Shown here one piece after another: positions 23,425 to 32,631 of a stretch of DNA of 64,000 nt. A program made the position numbers and the translations under genes. Where the stretch lies: contig CM067374.1 in assembly GCA_034401795.1 (NCBI GenBank), positions 99,420,860 to 99,484,859 of the forward strand, written 5' to 3'. Numbering within the stretch: the stretch's first letter is position 1; each line of letters begins with the position of its first letter. Under the pieces are notes generated by a model. It had not been told where the DNA came from. It was given only the letters and a program-made list of their open reading frames with translations, and ran no database searches. Source of the DNA: Chaetoderma sp. LZ-2023a (taxonomy: Eukaryota > Mollusca > Caudofoveata > Chaetodermatida > Chaetodermatidae).

Positions 23425-23660
23425 ATGGGAAAGTGCATATATTCTAGTGTTTGGGAAACTAATGATAAATATAAGGATTGGATTTTACCGGACAACACAT
23501 CAAACTCGCGTGCCAAATGTAGTGTTTGTAATAAGTCGTTTGACATCAGGAATATGGGCGAAGCGGCTCTTGTTAGCCACATGCCGGGGAAAAAACATGA
23601 GACATTGCCAGAAGTTAGTCTAAAGCCAGCACCGAAAGGTACAGATTTCTTTGGTTCAAA
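23425..23660 (+). CDS. Transposon-encoded zinc-finger exon (SPIN-DOC/BED-like)
   Basis: Starts MGKCIYSSVW and contains AKCSVCNKSFDIRNMGEAAL followed by SHMPGKKH: C-x2-C...H-x4-5-H, the BED-like or SPIN-DOC-like finger placed at the N-terminus of many hAT-type and related proteins of marine animals. The exon ends GGTTCAAA|GTAAGAAT, a strong splice donor, after TDFFGS. No downstream exon is recognisable before the element ends at 25113, so only the DNA-binding N-terminus survives. A homologous but shorter exon start is found at 27827. The start was chosen because both copies begin at the same MGKC methionine. A host gene that has captured such a finger is possible but less likely given the flanking terminal sequences. 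Confidence 0.65.
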
Positions 23661-23694
23661 GTAAGAATATTTTACGTTTTCACATTGATAGTAC

Positions 23695-23996
23695 CAGAAT
23701 CATTTAGAAGCGTAGCAATTTTATATCGCCCAGCGTTAGATGATCCCGACTTTGCCCTCGTATCGCGAGGCCTCTTGTGTTGGCTCATCATCGAGTGAAA
23801 ATAATGAATTCCTGTTGCTATGGCGATCATTTAGAAGCGTGGCAATTTTATATCGCCCAATGTTAGATGATCCCAACTTTACGCTGAGTCACGGTAAAAT
23901 ATTATTGACTGTCAGACAGCTCTCTCGTATCGCGAGGCCTCTTATGGCGCATTATCGAGTGAAAATAATGAGGTTCCTCCTGTTACTATGGCATTA
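23695..23996. repeat. Tandem duplication inside the transposon
   Basis: ATCATTTAGAAGCGTAGCAA...GATGATCCC...CTCGTATCGCGAGGCCTCTT...GAGTGAAAATAATGA occurs at 23699-23815 and again at 23827-23972. The second copy is longer by an inserted ~40 bases that includes GAGTCACGGTAAAAT. Confidence 0.8.
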
Positions 23997-24138
23997 TGAT
24001 CAGCTATGGTAAATTAAATTTAAAATAAATTGGCGTATATGTGCAGGTCTTAACTGGTCATGTAAAGGTGGGGTTGGTGGGGTGGGGGTGGCCCTCAACA
24101 AGTGAATGTTGGTGTCTCAAGCTCAACTTTACAGGATA

Positions 24139-24221
24139 GCTGTTGAATATTTTGAAAATAATTTGACTGGAAACTATTGCTGCAACAGTTTCCGGTCAAA
24201 TTATTTTCAAAATATTCAACA
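24139..24221. repeat. Hairpin, family B
   Basis: GCTGTTGAATATTTTGAAAA...TTTGACTGGAAACTATTGCT and its complement AGCAATAGTTTCCAGTCAAA-type right arm ending AAAATATTCAAC. Both arms carry the AAAATAA-TTTGACTGGAAAC variant, unlike most other copies. Confidence 0.85.
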
Positions 24222-24289
24222 AAAAATGTGCTGCTGTAGTGAAATTCATATCTGGCTTGCATCCTGAAAAACACTGAGCCACTCCTAGA

Positions 24290-24800
24290 CAATATGCGGT
24301 TCCTAAGAAATGTCCATTTGCAGATCAAGAAAAGCCTATTTTTGAAGATTTATCACAGTAATTACTGGCTTGGTCACCATGTCAGTCGTTCCAGTGGTAA
24401 ATTTTCAAAAAAAGTTCTGACCTGCAAATGCACATTTTCTATAACATTTTCTATTTACACTTAAACCCTTTGTTTTATCATGTTATGGTGTATGTATGCA
24501 GTAATCCTGAGAAATGTCCATTTGCAGATCAAGAAAAGACTATTTTTGAAGATTTATCACACTAATGACTGGCTTGGTCACCATGTCAGTCATTCCAGTG
24601 GTAAATTTTCAAAAAAAGTTCTGACCTGCAAATGCACATTTTCTATTTACACTTAAACTCTTTGTTTTATCATGTCATGATGTATGTATGCAGTGGTCCT
24701 GAGAAATGTTCATTGCAGATAATGTTTGAAGATTTATCACACTAATGACTGGCCTGGTCACTATGTCAGTCATCCCAGTGGTAAATTTTCAAGTCTTTCC
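24290..24800. repeat. Three tandem family A-derived units
   Basis: Units at about 24301-24440, 24511-24655 and 24700-24800, each with GAAATGTCCATTTGCAGAT, GGCTTGGTCACCATGTCAGT and CAGTGGTAAATTTTCAA, separated by TTTACACTTAAA-C-CTTTGT and ATGATGTATGTATGCAGT. Unlike free copies they have lost arm symmetry at the centre (GGTCACCATG) and are arranged head-to-tail with a ~205-base period, so they spread by local duplication. Confidence 0.8.
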
Positions 24801-25113
24801 TGAGTGCTATCCATCCATATCAACATTAAAATTGCCATGATTGTATCCAGTTATTTTAACTGTCGTATCAACAAATAGAGTGCTGTATATCTTTCTATCT
24901 GTGGTAAGTGCTATCTGATGTTAAGTTAGTTGATTATTTATTTTGATATGTTGTTTTATAAAGTTTAATAAAGTTTATATATGATAATATGATGAACTTA
25001 GTAACTGTTTGTTTTTTGTCTGATTGAAAGTCGTAAATTAGGTCTGGAAAATTTGAAATTGAGTCTTGAAAAAGTATGGAATTTAATTCTGCTGAAGGTG
25101 TATGAACCCTGGC

Positions 25114-25361
25114 TAGTCATATGGAACATATAATTATCTATATCCCTATGATATGGAACGGGTGCTTATATACTAGTAACTACTCACAATCTATTTTCAT
25201 TGTACGTCTACCGATGTGTCGATTTCATTGCAATTGCAGCAATGCATCCTGAACAAGTATCTATATGCGTACAATAAGATTCTTTTATCCTTTAGCAGAA
25301 TAAAATGTTGATAACTGGATTAAATACTATAATGAAGCATTCTTTTAACTACAGTACCAGG
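25114..25361. other. Short spacer between transposons
   Basis: No gene or repeat recognised. Confidence 0.4.
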
Positions 25362-26688
25362 TAGGCTTGCACGATTGTCCGATATCGAAAATCGTGATTT
25401 TTTTTTCAGCCACAATTTTTTACGATATGAAATATCGCGAAAATTTTAGTTTCACGCCATATTCCTCCTATTTGTCATGTATTTGTATAGTAGACATCTC
25501 TTACGGCAATCTGTTCAATTTATTTCCAAACCAACATCTTTGCAAGAGGGGTGGGCTTATATTAGGAATAGGTTAAGAAAAAGTTGAAGTTCAATCTTTA
25601 AAATTCTTTTAAAAGATGGACAATGATACGAAAATTGAACACAATTTACCGGTGCAATTTTTTGCCGCCATACTATATACCTCAAAACCATGGTCGCGTG
25701 AGTGAAATTATTACTTGGGACGGTATAAATATTGTATATTTCTTAATAAGCATGGTTTATAAAAACTAAATTAATACTAAATTTGACAATAAATTGCGTC
25801 GCGAAAATATATAAATCACGCAATGTTGCTTGCTCTCCTGTCTTTGGAGGCGAGAGGTGGCGCGTTCACAAATGTGATAGCTAAATGAGACAGTATACAC
25901 GCTTTAGCCAGCAAGGTGAACTATCCGAGATGTTTCTGAAGGCTAACTATTATTATTATTAAAATATATAAATCACATGGGTTTGCTCGCTCTCCTGCTT
26001 TTGGAGGCGAGAGGTGGTGCGTTCACAACTGTGATAGCTAAATGAGACGGTATATACGCTTTAGCCAGCAAGGTGAACTATCCGAGATGGTTCTGAAGGT
26101 TAACTATTATTAGTAAAATATATAAATCATGTGATATTAGTAAACAGGTACTCGGTAAATGCAGATCAGATCTAAACATTAGATATCTATGGAGCTAAAG
26201 TGCATTCCTAATATCACGTGATTTGTACATTTTCACAAAGACGACATGAAATGTCAAATTTTTGGTTTAATTTTGATGTAATAAACGATGATTATAACAG
26301 AGTACGCAATATTTAGGTTGTCCAATGTAATAATTTCACTCCCGCAATGGTGGACAGGGAATACATTATGCCAAGGTGTAATGTGTCAAAAGTTGACACC
26401 GGGAAATTGTGTCATGTTTTCCTGTTATTAACGATCGTTCTTTAAGCATCCGTGCGACGAGATTTAAAGTTTTTGTTGAAATTTACCAATTAGAAGTCAC
26501 ATTCGGTGAAAACTGATAATGAAGCCGACATGTCTACATCAGCCAAACCGTGTAGTCCAACTCAACCCAAAACCAATTCACCCCGTGAATTCATATACCA
26601 TAAAATAGGCTATACGATATATCGAAATATCGCGATTTCTCACCACGATATATCGCGATACCTCCTAGAACAATATCGTGCACACCTA
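25362..26688. mobile_element. Non-autonomous TIR transposon, probably hAT-type
   Basis: Left end TAGGCTTGCACGAT and right end ATCGTGCACACCTA are inverted repeats; both are followed inward by ATATCG/CGCGA-rich sequence (TATCGCGAAAA, ATATATCGCGATACC). TAGG...CCTA ends with GCACGAT resemble hAT elements. No matching 8-bp flank is visible (left GTACCAGG, right GTTATGCC), so either the ends are eroded or the copy was rearranged. No transposase frame is present. Confidence 0.65.
25800..26125. repeat. Two tandem ~160 bp units inside the TIR transposon
   Basis: AAAATATATAAATCAC, then CTCTCCTG..TTTGGAGGCGAGAGGTGG, GTTCACAA.TGTGATAGCTAA and TTTAGCCAGCAAGGTGAACT occur at 25804-25962 and again at 25963-26120 with about 10% difference. 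A third start (AAAATATATAAATCATGTG) follows. Confidence 0.85.
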
Positions 26689-27085
26689 GTTATGCCTTGT
26701 AACTGATGATGCTGTGGTCTGATGGTTGTGGGGCTGTGAAATTGTTGTTGTGATGATGATGGTGGATATGATTCTCTTTTATTAGGACACACGCACACGC
26801 TGTTAAATATGTATGCTATAAGCCGTGCAGGAATTGACGAGATAATAGGCAGACAAGGGATGTAACTCATGTATAGTTAGCATCACTTTATGTACTAATG
26901 TATACAGAGTTGTTCCCCTTGATTCATGTCCTTTTCTTGATAAGGATTAAGCACTTGGAAATGAATGATAAAATAGGGGGAGGCAACCTCTTATGGGTAG
27001 TTTCTGCATTTGTGTATTGAGATGATATTACCTTCCCTTGCTGGAGATATATATACCAAAACAGAGTTCACCCGCATATAACGGA
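26689..27085. other. Non-coding stretch, nothing recognised
   Basis: A GATGATGGTGG-type low-complexity patch near 26740. No gene found. Confidence 0.4.
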
Positions 27086-27087
27086 TA

Positions 27088-27203
27088 ACCGAGCCAGTCA
27101 TTCCAGTGGTAAATTTTCAAAAATAAGCTTCTCTTGGTCTGCAAATGGACATCTATGAGAAAATAAACAAATTTTGGAACAAATTCGAAGGTTAAAGGGT
27201 TAA
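27088..27203. repeat. Family A half-hairpin
   Basis: Only the right arm remains: GAGCCAGTCATTCCAGTGGT ... CTTCTCTTGGTCTGCAAATG, ending GGTTAAAGGGTTAA at 27191-27204. It immediately precedes the transposon at 27245. Confidence 0.8.
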
Positions 27204-27399
27204 CTTAAGCACCTTGACCATTCAGTATTTCGGATCACTTCTTACATGGTTCGTACACAGGTATGGATGTCTGGAAAAAGTATGGAAAATTAAGAAAACC
27301 TTTTCCAAGGCTTGAAAAAGTATGGAAAATCAATATTTTGCGTTACCGCTATGGAAAATGTATGGAAAATTAAAATATCGACCTTTGTAATTCTCCCGG

Positions 27400-27680
27400 C
27401 AGACATTTTCTCATAAATTGTCATCAAACACGAATTCTCGCTAGTCTTGCAAAATCTCGCCGTTTGGTTCCAGTTGTAAGATAAACTGTGCGTTTAACCG
27501 TACCGGGAACACGCTTCAGCTTGTGTAAAACATCATTAAACACAAATTCTCAAACACGAATTCTCACCAGTCTCACAAAATCTCGCCATTATTGCGCAAG
27601 AGTTTATGGTCGGCAACATCAGATTGCGCTGTTAAAGGTAACTGTACCAGGAACACACTTCGGCTTCAGTAATACGTGTC
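27400..27680. repeat. Imperfect ~145 bp tandem duplication
   Basis: AAACACGAATTCTC..AGTCT..CAAAATCTCGCC ... GTACC.GGAACAC.CTTC.GCTT occurs at about 27425-27525 and 27550-27680. A related single copy lies at 23175-23275 in the sister element, upstream of the zinc-finger exon, so this is probably the former promoter/5' leader. Confidence 0.7.
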
Positions 27681-27826
27681 TGAACTTGTCAATTGCAAGA
27701 AGCCATTGTTTTTACGAATTTGTAAACATTGAATCAGTTGTGTTTAGATAGCCATCAAGAAAGTAACGTCCACGTAATTATAATTATATAATGTTTGGTA
27801 GATTGAGTTAAACAAACGTCACAATC

Positions 27827-27919
27827 ATGGGAAAGTGCAAATATTCTTCTATATGGCAATGTAATGATAAGTATAAAGAGTGGATAACAGGTGTGGGTGA
27901 AAATAAAAATAATTATTGA
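27827..27919 (+). pseudogene. Truncated copy of the MGKC zinc-finger exon
   Basis: Codes MGKCKYSSIWQCNDKYKEWI and stops after 30 codons. It aligns with the first 22 residues of the exon at 23425 (MGKCIYSSVWETNDKYKDWI) and then loses homology before the C-x2-C finger; it is a deletion derivative. Confidence 0.75.
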
Positions 27920-28037
27920 ACAATTAATAAATATATTTCATATGCCCAAAAAACAAACTTTATTTTGTATAATCATAAATAATATTTAATTTAAACAAAT
28001 AATTTTGGATTGGACAGGATATAAAACTTAGTGTGTT

Positions 28038-28310
28038 GAATAGTTTGAAAAAAGGTTTTACTGAAAGCCATTGCTGTCTGAGGCAGCAACTGCTTCCAGT
28101 CAAATTAATTTCAAAGTATTTAAGTTTTGTATGGATGCCTTTAAAATGTGGGAATTAATCACTGAAAGGGTGAATTAAAATTTTCTTAAAGTTTGACACT
28201 ATATAAAACTTATTCTATTGAATATTTTGAAATTAATTTGACTGGAAGTCGTCACCATCTCAGGCAGTAACTGCTTCCAGTCCAATTAATTTAAAAATAT
28301 TTAAGTTTTG
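28038..28310. repeat. Two family B hairpins in tandem
   Basis: Hairpins at 28038-28125 and 28205-28305, each followed by TTTAAGTTTTGTA.GG.TGCCTT and separated by a conserved spacer (GTTTGACACTATATAAAACT). They share CTGCTTCCAGTC in the right arm. The pair arose by duplication of one hairpin plus its flank within the transposon. Confidence 0.8.
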
Positions 28311-28462
28311 TACGGTTGCCTTGAAAATATTCCTATTTTCCATTTAGTATTAACTATTGGTATGACCGGGCAATGTTACACAATGGGTGTGGAAATTATA
28401 AAGTTTTGTGTGGAAAAAGTATGGAAAATTATTCTGCTCAAGGCGTATGAACCCTGTTCTTA

Positions 28463-28790
28463 GGATTGAACTGTAGCTCAACCTATTGCCTAGCCTTTAT
28501 GTCACCCTCATCTTGTGTACATATCCTTCACATTCCTGTGTTCACGGTTTCCGATTCTCTGACGTGAACTCATATTTCATCTGATTTCCCTAGAACTCAT
28601 AGCGTGTGTAGACGAATAAAACCGTGTTTGATCATGCAAACATGTTTTGAAACATTTCCCCGTTGGAACACCAACCAGTTTCAACACAGTTTGTTTGCTA
28701 TGTAAGTGCTATGAGCTGCTATGCATTATTCAATTTGTTTAGCAGTTACTGCTACGCAATTTTTTTCCAACAAAATATTCCCTAAGCAAA
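28463..28790. other. Non-coding stretch, nothing recognised
   Basis: No gene or repeat structure seen. Confidence 0.4.
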
Positions 28791-28798
28791 CTTAACAG

Positions 28799-30310
28799 TA
28801 GGGGTGTAACGATCCATCGGTGCATCATGATCCTTTGTCACACGATACGAGTACGATCCACGCACACATGTATCGTAATAATACATACTTTTCTAGAATA
28901 GAGCATCTGTACGAGTACTCGGCTTTGATTCTCAGACATTTACTTTGGAGGCGGGTGCATTACTAAGTAGAATTACAGCATATTACAATTGGCAGTTCTG
29001 ATTGAGTAGGTATACTGTAGATTTTGAATGCCTAAATTTACTAACCGATTACTCACTGGACTTGAGAAAAAACTGGACATTTGAAAACAAAGATGTTAGC
29101 GAAATGTGTCATTAAAGATCGTAGCCAAGTAACCTGTTTGACTTTAAAGTGTGTTGTTTATGATAGCAATTTTATTCCCACCATAATACAGACTCACAAC
29201 GTGTGCTATGCTGTCTTAATAGATGTTATTTAGGCCAATTTGAGGCTTGAAAATTCTTGAGGTGATGAATATTGAATACTATAAAATCTGCCAGTCTGTT
29301 TCACACACTCACTAACTATGTTGGCCTGCTTCCTGGCAACCCAATACACATTACTCAAAATATTGCAAGAAAATTACCGACGGTCTGCCCAAATTGTGTC
29401 AGTTACGCAAATGTTTTTTTTAATGATTTAAGTCATGGCGCAACGAACATTAATTTGGCAATAATATACGTCTATGACCGTTCAAAGACAGCCCCCCCCC
29501 CCCCCCCCCCGGCAAGCATAATCTTTTTGTCACGTAGTGGGAAGAAAATTAGAGGGTGTGTCTTGAAACAACCAATCCATGAATGGCTCGCCTCCACTTT
29601 GTAGAGAACTAGTAAATATTCATTACCGCGAAATATTATAATGTCCAAAATGGATGCCAAAAAAGAAATTTGGTTGTCATTTTCCCCCAAGACATTTCCC
29701 GTTATTTATGTCAGCAAATCTTGCAAAATGATTGAATCTGGTTGCTAACCTCTCGTATAATAAGGGAGGTGATAATAGTTTTGTAGAAATCTGACTGATT
29801 TGAGAAAGATTGAAACGGATAGAACTGATATCATGAGATGATTGCAATGTAGCTCGTGCCCTATCAGAGACTATTTCCCTATCCGCCTGTATGCACTAAT
29901 ATGGTAATCGGTTATTTTCGCATTCACAATTTCCTTACTCTATGTAAATGAACAAAACCGATTTATTTTTATAAAACTTCCGGGTTATATCCACAGTAAC
30001 CTACTACCGGGACATTCGCAGACCGCATTTTAAGCAATATTCCCCACTATTTTAATACAGTTCATTGATAGTAATCATACTTTATTTTTTCGATCATAAT
30101 CAATAAACCAGGTTCGCAATAATACTTTGCATAGTAGTAATAGACACACTCCTCATAGAGTCCATAGAACCTTTACACATTTGTATAATATGTACACTTT
30201 GCCAAGGACGATGCATCTGGTGTACATCTAAGCTCTGCAAAATATTTCGTGATACATATCATGATAAATTCTGGGTATCAATACAATTTTTCAGTATCGT
30301 TACACTCCTA
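28799..30310. mobile_element. Non-autonomous hAT-type transposon, exact 8-bp duplication
   Basis: Ends TAGGGGTGTAACGAT and ATCGTTACACTCCTA (one mismatch in 15) are flanked by CTTAACAG on both sides (28791-28798 and 30311-30318). The 8-bp duplication and TAGGGGTG ends are typical of hAT. The 1.5 kb interior has no transposase; it includes a run of about 20 C at 29492-29510. The exact duplication argues for a fairly recent insertion. Confidence 0.9.
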
Positions 30311-30318
30311 CTTAACAG

Positions 30319-31065
30319 CTATAGTGTAGATGGAGACGTGCTGTGCTGGATTCAGGACTTTCTGAGCAGCATTAAACAGAGCGTGGTTGTCAATGACTCC
30401 TCTTTGAACTGGGCGCCAGTCCTCAATGGAATTCACTAAGGCAGCGTTCTCGCCCCTGTGTTGTCTATTTGCTACATCAATGACATAGTGTTATCGGTCC
30501 TGCATTAACTATTTGCTACATCAATGACATGCCTGAAGTAGTAAGAAGTTTGATAAAGCTGTTCACTGATGATACCAAGTATTTCTCAAATATAGCCGCC
30601 ACGAAAGATCACAAACTGCTACAGAAATATCTCAATAATCTGAAAGACTGGGCAGATGTATGGCAGCTATGTTTCAACGCATCCAAATGTGAAGTCATGC
30701 ACATGGGGAGATCCAACAGCAAGCTCCAGTACAGCAAAGAAGAAGAGCAACAATTTGTAATGCTCGAAGACACACTCTGAAAAGGACCTAGGTGTACATG
30801 TCGATAATGGCCTGAAGTTCAACAAACACTCTGAGATTGCAACTAACAAAGCCCACAAACTAGTCAGAAGGATAAGAAAATCTTTTGAGTTCATGAATCC
30901 ATCAGCCTTCGTCCTGCTGTTCAAAAGATTGGTTAGACCGCACTTAGAATACGGAAATGTGGTATGGTCACCACTACATAAAAAGACCTACACTTACTTG
31001 AGAATGTACAACAACGTGCCACGAAGATCATAACAAAAAATTACATAGCTACACAGACCTAGTGG
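30319..31065 (+). mobile_element. CR1-like LINE reverse-transcriptase fragment
   Basis: Plus-strand pieces: WIQDFLSSIKQSVVVNDSS (near 30350), GSVLAPVLSICYIND, then an 83-codon frame (30529-30780) with EVVRSLIKLFTDDTKYF (active-site box F-T-D-D instead of F-A-D-D) and NLKDWADVWQLCFNASKCEV, followed in another frame by the LGVHVDNGLKFNKH-type and VRPHLEYGNVVWSP-type blocks. CTATTTGCTACATCAATGACAT is duplicated (30467 and 30507), a ~40-base internal duplication. The glutamine of the P-Q-G box is replaced by a stop. Its left boundary coincides with the hAT element's target duplication. Confidence 0.8.
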
Positions 31066-31350
31066 GGAAATATTGTTGTCAGTCCATTTAAGCTTGCATG
31101 GTTTTGCGATTTAATCAAAAGTTGTGATTTAAAAAAAATTGTGATTAATTACGATGTAATTTAAAAAATTGAAACGTCTTGGAAAATCTTAACAGAATAC
31201 AATATTTTGAAACCGCAACATTTTACCAGTACAGGAGTACAATTATAATCGATTCATGCCTGTGCTCATTGTTTTTATGTTCAGCTTTGCCATGCACATG
31301 TCTAAAAAGTACTAATCACATTGTATTTAATTTTATATTGCTGCCTAATT
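31066..31350. other. Non-coding stretch with a GTGATTAATTACGAT-type patch
   Basis: AT-rich; AAAAGTTGTGATTTAAAA and TTGTGATTAATTACGATG suggest the remnant of a TIR element end, but no partner was found. Confidence 0.3.
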
Positions 31351-31680
31351 TTATAAGTAAAATGAACATAGGCCTAGATATGCTTTGCCTACAATGACAA
31401 TATATTTGGCAGACATTGTGTGCATATATTTCTGTTCCATTGATGAAATTCTAACCAGTGCATGATCCAGCAATGAAACTGACATACATTGTTTTCTAAT
31501 AGTCTTTTCATTCTTGTCGATAAAGTGTTTATAGGCCTGTGGTAACAGAATTCTACTTACATAGGTAGCAATGTTTAATGCCAGCTGAGTACAAATAACC
31601 AACAACCACTTACAGTCAAATTGTTCTTTAGCGCAAGTGTCATCTGAAAACTTTGAAAAGTCCCCATCTGCATGTGCAAC
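31351..31680 (-). pseudogene. Unidentified open reading frame, possible coding relic
   Basis: About 110 codons without a stop on the minus strand, bounded upstream by TAA. Readable segments: AHADGDFSKFSDDTCAKEQF, DCKWLLVICTQLALNIATYV, LPQAYKHFIDKNEKTIRKQC and SLLDHALVRISSMEQ. Composition (mixed charged and hydrophobic residues, few low-complexity stretches) looks like real protein rather than random AT-rich translation. There is no methionine start, no adjoining exon that I can defend, and no family that I recognise. It may be an exon of a host gene or a piece of a transposase. Confidence 0.35.
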
Positions 31681-31904
31681 TGGTTATTTGTCAGTAAGTC
31701 CTTAAGCTCTAAGCACATAGGATGTATTCACAGACGTGTGCTCGACAAGGCATATTTTAAGCATGTTCAGCGCTTGCAAGTATATCAATTTCCAGGAGAA
31801 AATGGGAAAAAGCTGTTGTATGTTTTGACAATAATGTGTGTGAAAGTTGCTGCTGTCAAAATGTCAAAATAATTCATAGACAATGCATGTGATGCTTGCT
31901 ACAG

Positions 31905-31975
31905 ATTTGATACAAGTTTGAATGAAAATTATTGCTACAACAGCTTTCAGTCTTAAATATTTTAAAAGAATCAAC
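31905..31975. repeat. Degenerate family B hairpin
   Basis: TTTGAATGAAAATTATTGCT / ACAACAGCTTTCAGTC with an AATATTTTAAAA right border. Left arm largely eroded. Confidence 0.5.
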
Positions 31976-32181
31976 GGTCATGGTCAATGATAGGTGTATT
32001 GATAAGCCTTCTCTCGGTAACCCTCGTCTATGTAAGTAGAATTATATTTGAAGTCAAGATTCATAGTGCATTGCAATGTTGTAAATTCAAACTTCATGGG
32101 TGCATTTTTCTGATTTTATTGTTTTATTTCTCCTGACAAATTTCAGTGGTTTCAAACCTGTTGAGAAGCAAACTTAACCAT

Positions 32182-32410
32182 TTAACCCTAAAATTTGTTA
32201 AAAATTATTTAAATTTTCTCAGAAACTATCCATTTGCAGACCAAGAGAAGACTATTTTAGAAAATTTACCACTGGAATGACTGGCTCGATTACAGAGCCA
32301 GTCACTTCAGTGGTAAATTTTCAAAAATAGTCTTCTCTTGGTCTGCAAATGGACATTTCTCAGGACCACTGCTGAAGCCATTTTTGGCCGTTTTTATTGT
32401 TAAAGGGTCA
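32182..32410. repeat. Hairpin MITE, family A
   Basis: Starts TTTAACCCT and ends TTAAAGGGTCAA. Arms CCATTTGCAGACCAAGAGAA...TACCACTGGAATGACTGGCT and the complementary right arm, meeting at CGATTACAGAG. Lies ~220 bases upstream of the CFAP298 start codon. Confidence 0.9.
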
Positions 32411-32631
32411 AGCCTTGTATTACTAACTCTGCTAGATAGTGACCACATCTTTAATGGCCATCGAGAAATGATGTCATTGTAAATTTACAGTTCACAAACA
32501 TAGATCCAAGTTCATCCAACTAACTCATAATACAGTAAATGCACTAATCTTATTCCTTTTATTAATCAATAGCTAGACACATAAAGCTGGGAGTGACAGA
32601 TTTTCACCATAGCTCATTCACTACCTCAAAC

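Larger units (their letters stand above)
22998..25113 (+). mobile_element. DNA transposon with a zinc-finger first exon, internally deleted
   Basis: The right end CTGAAGGTGTATGAACCCTG (to 25113) matches the end of the element at 27245-28456. The left part (near 23020-23130) has the same TCTGGAAAAA...GTATGGAAAATTAAAATATCG sequence as 27265-27375, but its outermost bases are eroded. It encodes one exon (23425-23660) with a donor site and nothing downstream that could complete a transposase. The interior is filled by a tandem duplication, a family B hairpin and three family A-derived units. Confidence 0.7.
27245..28456 (+). mobile_element. Non-autonomous DNA transposon with 6-bp target duplication
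   Basis: Starts CATGGTTCGTACACAGGTAT and ends CAAGGCGTATGAACCCTG; TTCTTA flanks both sides (27239-27244, 28457-28462). Near the left end it carries the same TCTGGAAAAAGTATGGAAAA sequence as the element at 22998. It contains a short MGKC exon start (27827-27919), an imperfect tandem duplication at 27400-27680 and two family B hairpins. It is the clearest member of the family to which the elements at 17963 and 22998 belong. Confidence 0.8.

Noticed and set aside
25354-26696. 8-bp target duplication for the TAGG...CCTA element
   Set aside because: The flanks GTACCAGG and GTTATGCC do not match; the element is called from its inverted ends only.
31611-31664. Third exon of the secreted-protein gene (CAG | 54 nt | GTAAGT, phase matched)
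   Set aside because: The frame reads straight through the proposed donor for another 85 codons, so a single unspliced frame is a simpler reading; it would also place CFAP298 inside the intron on the other strand without further support.
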